Source: Alphaproteobacteria bacterium (lineage in GTDB: Bacteria > Pseudomonadota > Alphaproteobacteria > RF32 > CAG-239). Taken from it: a stretch of DNA of 6,115 nucleotides. The stretch covers positions 1-6,115 of the forward strand of contig JAGCRL010000272.1 of assembly GCA_017964705.1 (NCBI GenBank), read 5' to 3'. This document shows, piece by piece, positions 1 through 6,115 of this stretch. Numbering within the stretch: the stretch's first letter is position 1; the number at the start of each line of letters is the position of its first letter. The notes under the pieces were generated by a model. The model ran no database searches. It had not been told where the DNA came from and saw only the letters and a list, made by a program, of their open reading frames with translations. Position numbers and translations under genes: made by a program.

Positions 1-2316
<2,316 letters not shown>

Positions 2317-2336
2317 TTAATTACGTATCTTTTAAC

Positions 2337-2378
2337 TATATAGCACAATCATATTTTTTCGCAAACAAAAACAGTCAA
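2337..2378 (-). promoter_or_regulatory. Candidate sigma-70 promoter region of gyrB
   Basis: Two overlapping sigma-70-like arrangements can be read on the minus strand. One has TTGCGA (2364-2359), a 16-base spacer and TATATA (2342-2337) preceded by TG at the extended -10 position; it would give a leader of about 35 bases. The other has TTGACT (2378-2373) and TATGAT (2353-2348) with a long 19-base spacer. In such AT-rich DNA either could be chance. Position is the main support: they lie between the candidate terminators of the upstream operon and the gyrB start. I see no clear operator. Confidence 0.35.
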
Positions 2379-2401
2379 AAAATCAAAATTATCAACAAGA
2401 A

Positions 2402-2422
2402 AAGGTGCTTTTAAAAGCACTT
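2402..2422 (-). terminator. Palindrome, possible second terminator before gyrB
   Basis: GTGCTTTTAAAAGCAC (2405-2420) is a perfect 16-base palindrome. On the minus strand it can fold as a six-base-pair stem with a TTAA loop and is followed by CTTTTCTT, an imperfect U tract. It lies just after a better terminator candidate, so it may be a backup. Because it is palindromic and sits upstream of the gyrB promoter region, a protein-binding site cannot be excluded. Confidence 0.4.
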
Positions 2423-2431
2423 GCTACATAT

Positions 2432-2463
2432 AAAAAAACGTCAATGACTTTGGCGGATTTTTT
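2432..2463 (-). terminator. Candidate rho-independent terminator of the nrdD-dipeptidase operon
   Basis: Starting about 12 bases after the dipeptidase stop, the minus strand reads CGCCAA, a five-base loop AGTCA, then TTGACG, directly followed by seven T. The stem has six positions with one C-A mismatch, and the A run before it can pair with the T tract. On the plus strand the same stem has a G-U pair instead and is followed by GATTTTTTG, so it could work both ways, though no plus-strand gene needs it. Confidence 0.5.
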
Positions 2464-2467
2464 GTTC

Positions 2468-3088
2468 TTAAAACTTTCCTCTTAAATCTACTATAGGATA
2501 ATTGTCAATTTTTCCATTTGGCAAATTATAATGCCACCATTCATGTTGTATAGACTCCAATCCGACACTTTCCATCAAATTTTTTAAGAACTCCCGGTTT
2601 TCTATCTCCTTTTTTAACCCTTCTGCAAAATAATCATGTCTTGCCTTTTTAAGATGCTCTGTAAAAGCCCCTATATTTCCGCTTAACACTTGTTTAGAAA
2701 GAACAGCATCATAAGCATCAACTTTTGTCGGATAACTAAGTTCTTGCCCGTATTCATCACATAAACATACATCAACCGCCGTTCCTAAGCAATGTTGAGA
2801 GCGCTCAGCATTATCAGCAAAAAATCCTTTCATCGGAATAAGTTTTTTCATCATCTCATGCGCAATTTTCGGCCGATATGCATCACAAATCTTCATTTTC
2901 ATTTTATTTTTGACCAACTCCGGCACAAGATTTTCCAATTTTTGCCACAAATCTTTATGTACAACAGCTTTATTTCCCCAACCTATTTCTTGATAAATAG
3001 CCTGCCCTAACATATTGTTTGCTCGGGCATACATCATATCGACAATAAAACGCTCATGCTTAATTTCTATATATTCATTTTCTAACAT
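2468..3088 (-). CDS. VanX/DdpX-like D-Ala-D-Ala dipeptidase (peptidase M15D)
   Basis: Predicted zinc dipeptidase that splits D-alanyl-D-alanine into two D-alanines. I see no signal peptide, so it should act in the cytoplasm. Taking the ATG at 3088 the protein has 206 residues, close to VanX (202). Family residues are all present: Arg72 in DAYRP (VanX Arg71), zinc ligands His99 and Asp106 in SQHCLGTAVD (VanX His116, Asp123), the catalytic base Glu183 and third ligand His186 in EWWHY (VanX Glu181, His184). An upstream in-frame TTG at 3100 would add four residues; the ATG is preferred as the usual codon, although its Shine-Dalgarno is weak (GAGA eight bases or so upstream). The start overlaps the last 14 bases of nrdG, which suggests translational coupling. 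No vanHA-like or regulator genes are in view, so vancomycin resistance is unlikely; recycling of D-alanine or wall precursor control, as proposed for E. coli DdpX, fits better. Other M15 specificities remain possible. Confidence 0.88.
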   Translation of the reverse strand: MLENEYIEIKHERFIVDMMYARANNMLGQAIYQEIGWGNKAVVHKDLWQKLENLVPELVKNKMKMKICDAYRPKIAHEMMKKLIPMKGFFADNAERSQHCLGTAVDVCLCDEYGQELSYPTKVDAYDAVLSKQVLSGNIGAFTEHLKKARHDYFAEGLKKEIENREFLKNLMESVGLESIQHEWWHYNLPNGKIDNYPIVDLRGKF

Positions 3089-3776
3089 CAAAAATCTCAA
3101 AACAATTTCTTAAAAAATCATTCAACTGCTCATTTTCAACCAACGATAAACATTGTTCTTCACTCGTATTTTTATCATCAGGTATTGGTCTATATTTCTG
3201 TAAATAGTATTCTTTAACACCCATAGTTTTTAATGTGTCTGCAATTTTATAAATGTCCTCAATCGTTAAAAAACGCGGATCACATGTTGTTCGACACTCA
3301 AAAGATTTCCCTGAATCACATAAAATATTTAAACTTTCTTTGACTTTTTCAATGTCCGCTGCGCCACCTGTGATTTCTTTGTATTTTTTTTCTTCAAACG
3401 GCGCTTTGATATCAAAGCCGACCCAATCCGTGAGCGGTAAAACTTCCATAAAATGCTGAGGACTGTACCCGCCTGTATGTAACCCGATTTCATACCCCAA
3501 GTCACGCACTTCCATAATAGCTTCCTTAAGCCCTTTTTGCACCAACGGTTCCCCACCAGAGAAGACCACTGCATCTAAAATTCCTTTCCGTTGCTTCAAA
3601 AAATCTATAAATTTATACCACACAATATTCGTTTGTCCATTAACATCTTGTAAATGTGTATTATGACAAAAAGGACAACGCCATGGACACCCCTGCATAA
3701 AAACAACAGCCGCCATCCGATTAGGAAAATCGACGATACTGAATTTCTCAATACCGCCGATTCGTATAGAGCTCAT
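3075..3776 (-). CDS. nrdG: Anaerobic ribonucleotide reductase activating protein (radical SAM)
   Basis: Radical-SAM activase that uses a 4Fe-4S cluster and S-adenosylmethionine to abstract hydrogen from the glycine of NrdD, making the stable glycyl radical. The 233-residue protein has the cluster motif CPWRCPFC, a CX3CX2C with Cys30, Cys34 and Cys37, and SGGEP at 73-77, the SAM-contacting motif of the family. The N-terminal GGIEKFSIVDFPNRMAAVVF is typical of the longer NrdG type (TIGR02495-like) rather than the short E. coli form of about 154 residues. Extra cysteines occur at 153, 161, 165, 209 and 225 and show no second cluster motif. The start ATG at 3776 has a strong Shine-Dalgarno. It follows the small glycyl-radical ORF by 32 bases and overlaps the dipeptidase start by 14, and so lies inside the same operon as its substrate. 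Other radical-SAM activases look similar, but the neighbouring nrdD settles the assignment. Confidence 0.95.
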   Translation of the reverse strand: MSSIRIGGIEKFSIVDFPNRMAAVVFMQGCPWRCPFCHNTHLQDVNGQTNIVWYKFIDFLKQRKGILDAVVFSGGEPLVQKGLKEAIMEVRDLGYEIGLHTGGYSPQHFMEVLPLTDWVGFDIKAPFEEKKYKEITGGAADIEKVKESLNILCDSGKSFECRTTCDPRFLTIEDIYKIADTLKTMGVKEYYLQKYRPIPDDKNTSEEQCLSLVENEQLNDFLRNCFEIFDVRK

Positions 3777-3781
3777 AAATG

Positions 3782-3791
3782 CTCCCCCTCT
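3782..3791 (-). promoter_or_regulatory. Strong ribosome binding site of nrdG
   Basis: AGAGGGGGAG on the minus strand ends five bases before the ATG at 3776. It is the strongest Shine-Dalgarno in the window and implies efficient independent initiation on nrdG. Confidence 0.8.
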
Positions 3792-3808
3792 AACTGATAA
3801 GTAAACAA

Positions 3809-4042
3809 TTACTCGGCAGCTAAAGACATAACTGTCTCAGATTTACATACGCACTCACGTGATTCGCAACCGGAAATAGCTTTTTCTTCACAAAAACAAA
3901 GTCTTGAATTAAACTCACCTTTTTTACCAACATTAAATTCCGTTGTCGGCCGAATATAGCCCATCACACGAGTATAAATTTCACAACGCTGTCTCTCAGA
4001 ATTATCTAATTTAACGTCTTCAATATTAATAATATTGCTCAT
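3809..4042 (-). CDS. nrdD: Separate glycyl-radical C-terminal segment of NrdD, with Cys-rich tail
   Basis: A 77-residue protein matching the last segment of class III ribonucleotide reductase. RVMGYIRP contains the predicted radical glycine, Gly28 (E. coli has RVCGY), followed by FNVGKKGEFNSR, the usual end of single-chain NrdD proteins. It should dock into the large NrdD chain so that Gly28 sits beside the catalytic cysteine, and be the substrate of NrdG. After the normal family end it runs on for about 30 residues with CFCEEKAISGCESRECVC (Cys49, 51, 59, 64, 66), which I do not recognise. The start is the ATG at 4042, four bases after AAAGGGAG; an in-frame ATG at 4057 has no Shine-Dalgarno and overlaps this one. 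The ORF is in the same frame as the large nrdD gene, separated by one TAA at 4070-4072, so the split may come from a single stop. A readthrough product or a sequencing error are the alternatives; the well-placed ribosome binding site argues for a real gene. Confidence 0.88.
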   Translation of the reverse strand: MSNIINIEDVKLDNSERQRCEIYTRVMGYIRPTTEFNVGKKGEFNSRLCFCEEKAISGCESRECVCKSETVMSLAAE

Positions 4043-4046
4043 CTTT

Positions 4047-4054
4047 CTCCCTTT
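4047..4054 (-). promoter_or_regulatory. Ribosome binding site of the small glycyl-radical ORF
   Basis: AAAGGGAG on the minus strand lies four bases before the ATG at 4042. It decides the start in favour of 4042 over 4057, and is the main evidence that the radical segment is translated as its own protein and not only as an extension of NrdD. Confidence 0.7.
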
Positions 4055-4069
4055 CATACTTATAATATA

Positions 4070-6115
4070 TTACACCACTTCTTGCATTTTTGCAAGATTT
4101 TTTAGCTTCTCTGCCTTTTTTTCTTTATCACAAATCGGACAGAATTCGTGCTCCCCGGCAATGTATCCGTGCTTCGGACAAACGGAAAATGTCGGCGTAA
4201 TCGTGATATATGGTAAGCGGTAATTAGCCAGTACCTTCTTAACAAAATCACGACAAACTTTTGCAGAAGAAATACGTTGATTCATAAACAAGTGAAGCAC
4301 CGTACCTCCTGTATATTTTGATTGCAATTTAGCTTGCAAATCTAAAGCTTCAAAAGGATCATCTGTATACCCAACTGGCAACTGAGAAGAGTTTGTATAG
4401 AAAGGCGCATCAGGAGTCCCAGCTTGGATAATTCCCACATAACGCTTCTTATCCTCTCTGGCAAAACGTGTTGTTGCACCTTCTGCCGGAGTTGCCTCCA
4501 AATTATACATATGTCCTGTTTCTTCTTGAAACTTAACTAACCTATCACGAATAAAATCAAGGAATTTTTCAGCAAATGCCTGCCCCCAAGCATCTGCAAT
4601 ATTATGTTCATCATTAGTAAAGTTTCTAATCATTTCATTCATACCATTAACACCAATGGTAGAAAAGTGATTGCGCAACGTTCCCAAATATCTCTTTGTA
4701 AACGGGAACAAACCATTATCAATCAACCTTTGAATAACTTTTCTCTTAATTTCAAGTGATGTTCTGGAAATATTCATCAACTCATCAACTCTTGCAAACA
4801 AACCAGCTTCATCACCTTTATAAACATATCCCAAGCGAGCGCAATTAATTGTAACAACACCAACAGAACCGGTTTGTTCTGCAGAGCCAAATAAACCATT
4901 ACCGCGAGCAAGTAATTCTCTTAAATCAAGTTGCAACCGGCAACACATAGAACGAATTTGCCCTGGCTTTAATGAAGAATTTAAGAAATTTTGGAAATAA
5001 GGCAAACCATACTTGGCAGTCATTTCAAAAAGAAGTTCAGTATTTTCATCTTCCCAAGGAAAATCCCATGTCATATTGTATGTTGGGATAGGAAAAGTAA
5101 ACGGACGTCCCTTAACATCGCCACCCATCATAATATTGATATAGGCTTTATTAATCATTGCCATTTCTTCTTTTAAATCACCATAGGTAAAATCTTGCTC
5201 AACACCTCCGATAAAAGGCTTTTGATCACGCAAATCCTCCGGACAAACCCAATCAAAAGTAAAGTTTGTAAACGGAGTCTGTGACCCCCAACGTGATGGA
5301 ACATTCAAGTTATAAATAAGTTCTTGCATGCTTTGTTCTACCTGCTCATAACTTAAATGGTCTTTACGAACATATGGCGCTAAATATGTATCAACCGAAG
5401 AAAATGCTTGAGCTCCTGCCCATTCATTTTGCAGAGTTCCCATAAAGTTAACCATTTGTCCAACAGCAGAACTCAAGTGTTTTGGAGCGCCGGCTTCAAC
5501 TTTTCCGGGAACACCATTAAATCCTTCACGTAATAAATTTTTCAAAGACCAACCGGCACAATAAGCTGCCAACATGCTCAAATCATGAATATGAATATCT
5601 CCGTTTCTATGGGCCTCACCAACTTCTGCCGGATAAACATGGGATAACCAATAATTCGCTGTAACCTTACCAGCTACGTTCAAAATAAGACCACCATTGG
5701 AATACCCTTGGTTAGCATTTTCTTTAATACGCCAATCCAAATTCTCTAAATATTCATTAACGGAACTTTCAACATCGATAACCGTTTTGCCATCACCACG
5801 CATCCGATTCCTCTTGTCGCGATACAAGATATAAGCCTTAGCTGTCTTAAAATAATTGGCGGTAATCAATACTTGTTCAACAACATCTTGAATATCTTCA
5901 ACAGAAGGGAGAGATTCGTCATACTTATGAGCCAAAATTTTCATAACCTGAGCTGTTAAGAGCCATGCATCATCCTGGCTGAATTCCATAGTGCTTTCAC
6001 CGGCTCTTAAAATTGCATTATATATTTTCTCACCATCAAAATCAGCTAATGTACCGTCTCTTTTAGTTATACTTTTAAACGGCATTTTATATTTTTTAGT
6101 CCCAGGCATTTGCAA
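4070..6115 (-). CDS. nrdD: Anaerobic ribonucleoside-triphosphate reductase, large chain without the glycyl-radical loop
   Basis: Class III ribonucleotide reductase, which converts ribonucleoside triphosphates to deoxy forms in the absence of oxygen. Numbering from the codon at the window edge, an N-terminal ATP-cone (about 12-106, from SITKRDG) gives allosteric control by ATP/dATP. The catalytic ten-stranded barrel follows, with GDIHIHDLSMLAAYCAGWSL (172-191), the thiyl-cysteine region MCCRLQLDLREL (Cys391/Cys392) and GSVGVVTIN (416-424). The C-terminal zinc motif is CPKH with CPIC (Cys646, His649, Cys659, Cys662). The chain then stops at Val681, before the glycyl-radical sequence found in the next ORF, with which it should form a complex. 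The frame is open to position 6115. In-frame starts are ATG at 6109 and ATG at 6085; the latter sits at the expected N-terminus but has no good Shine-Dalgarno, and a start outside the window is possible. Any NrdR boxes or promoter would lie upstream, beyond the window. Confidence 0.95.
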   Translation of the reverse strand: MQMPGTKKYKMPFKSITKRDGTLADFDGEKIYNAILRAGESTMEFSQDDAWLLTAQVMKILAHKYDESLPSVEDIQDVVEQVLITANYFKTAKAYILYRDKRNRMRGDGKTVIDVESSVNEYLENLDWRIKENANQGYSNGGLILNVAGKVTANYWLSHVYPAEVGEAHRNGDIHIHDLSMLAAYCAGWSLKNLLREGFNGVPGKVEAGAPKHLSSAVGQMVNFMGTLQNEWAGAQAFSSVDTYLAPYVRKDHLSYEQVEQSMQELIYNLNVPSRWGSQTPFTNFTFDWVCPEDLRDQKPFIGGVEQDFTYGDLKEEMAMINKAYINIMMGGDVKGRPFTFPIPTYNMTWDFPWEDENTELLFEMTAKYGLPYFQNFLNSSLKPGQIRSMCCRLQLDLRELLARGNGLFGSAEQTGSVGVVTINCARLGYVYKGDEAGLFARVDELMNISRTSLEIKRKVIQRLIDNGLFPFTKRYLGTLRNHFSTIGVNGMNEMIRNFTNDEHNIADAWGQAFAEKFLDFIRDRLVKFQEETGHMYNLEATPAEGATTRFAREDKKRYVGIIQAGTPDAPFYTNSSQLPVGYTDDPFEALDLQAKLQSKYTGGTVLHLFMNQRISSAKVCRDFVKKVLANYRLPYITITPTFSVCPKHGYIAGEHEFCPICDKEKKAEKLKNLAKMQEVV

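Noticed and set aside
2792..3010. Plus-strand open frame of 72 codons opposite the dipeptidase
   Set aside because: It is antisense to the conserved zinc-ligand region of the dipeptidase; the hydrophobic Phe/Ile/Leu-rich translation is what AT-rich complementary DNA gives.
2468..3100. Vancomycin-resistance cluster around the VanX-like gene
   Set aside because: No D-Ala-D-Lac ligase (vanA), vanH dehydrogenase or vanRS two-component genes are in the window, and the neighbours are nrdG and gyrB.
3329..3574. Minus-strand open frame of 81 codons inside nrdG
   Set aside because: It lies in another frame within nrdG, whose own frame carries intact radical-SAM motifs throughout; it has no family resemblance and no good ribosome binding site that I could see.
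4043..4057. Upstream ATG at 4057 as start of the small NrdD ORF
   Set aside because: It would add five residues translated from the Shine-Dalgarno itself, and nothing resembling a ribosome binding site precedes it. The ATG at 4042 is better placed.
4070..4072. Recoding (selenocysteine, pyrrolysine or suppressor readthrough) at the NrdD stop
   Set aside because: The stop is TAA, not TGA or TAG, there is no evident downstream hairpin, and a ribosome binding site with ATG follows. Plain re-initiation explains it better, although low-level readthrough cannot be excluded.

Overview
The window shows an AT-rich bacterial chromosome segment in which every recognisable gene lies on the minus strand, so transcription runs from high to low coordinates. 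The GyrB sequence is of the long proteobacterial type and reads like an alphaproteobacterial protein. Together with the oxygen-sensitive class III ribonucleotide reductase, this suggests an AT-rich, anaerobically growing (perhaps host- or gut-associated) alphaproteobacterium. That assignment is inference from family resemblance, not from a search. The genetic code is standard: TGA is used as the stop of nrdG.

Layout in transcription order: (1) about 6115-4070, the large subunit of the anaerobic ribonucleoside-triphosphate reductase NrdD, with its ATP-cone, catalytic barrel and zinc motif, but ending before the glycyl-radical loop; (2) 4042-3809, a 77-residue ORF that carries the missing glycyl-radical segment (RVMGY) and an unusual Cys-rich tail; (3) 3776-3075, the radical-SAM activase NrdG; (4) 3088-2468, a VanX/DdpX-like D-Ala-D-Ala dipeptidase whose start overlaps the end of nrdG; (5) 2467-2296, an intergenic stretch with two candidate terminators and the gyrB promoter region; (6) 2295-1, gyrB, cut by the window edge before its last few dozen codons.

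Genes 1-4 are packed closely enough to be one operon. NrdG would generate the glycyl radical on the small NrdD fragment, which must dock into the large NrdD chain to start reduction of ribonucleotides for DNA synthesis without oxygen. The dipeptidase has no obvious biochemical link to this and is probably a co-transcribed passenger or a link to cell-wall precursor turnover. gyrB appears to be a separate transcription unit.

The main point of interest is the split of NrdD exactly between the zinc motif and the radical loop, by one in-frame TAA followed by a new ribosome binding site and ATG. I found no mobile elements, CRISPR arrays, tRNA or rRNA genes.
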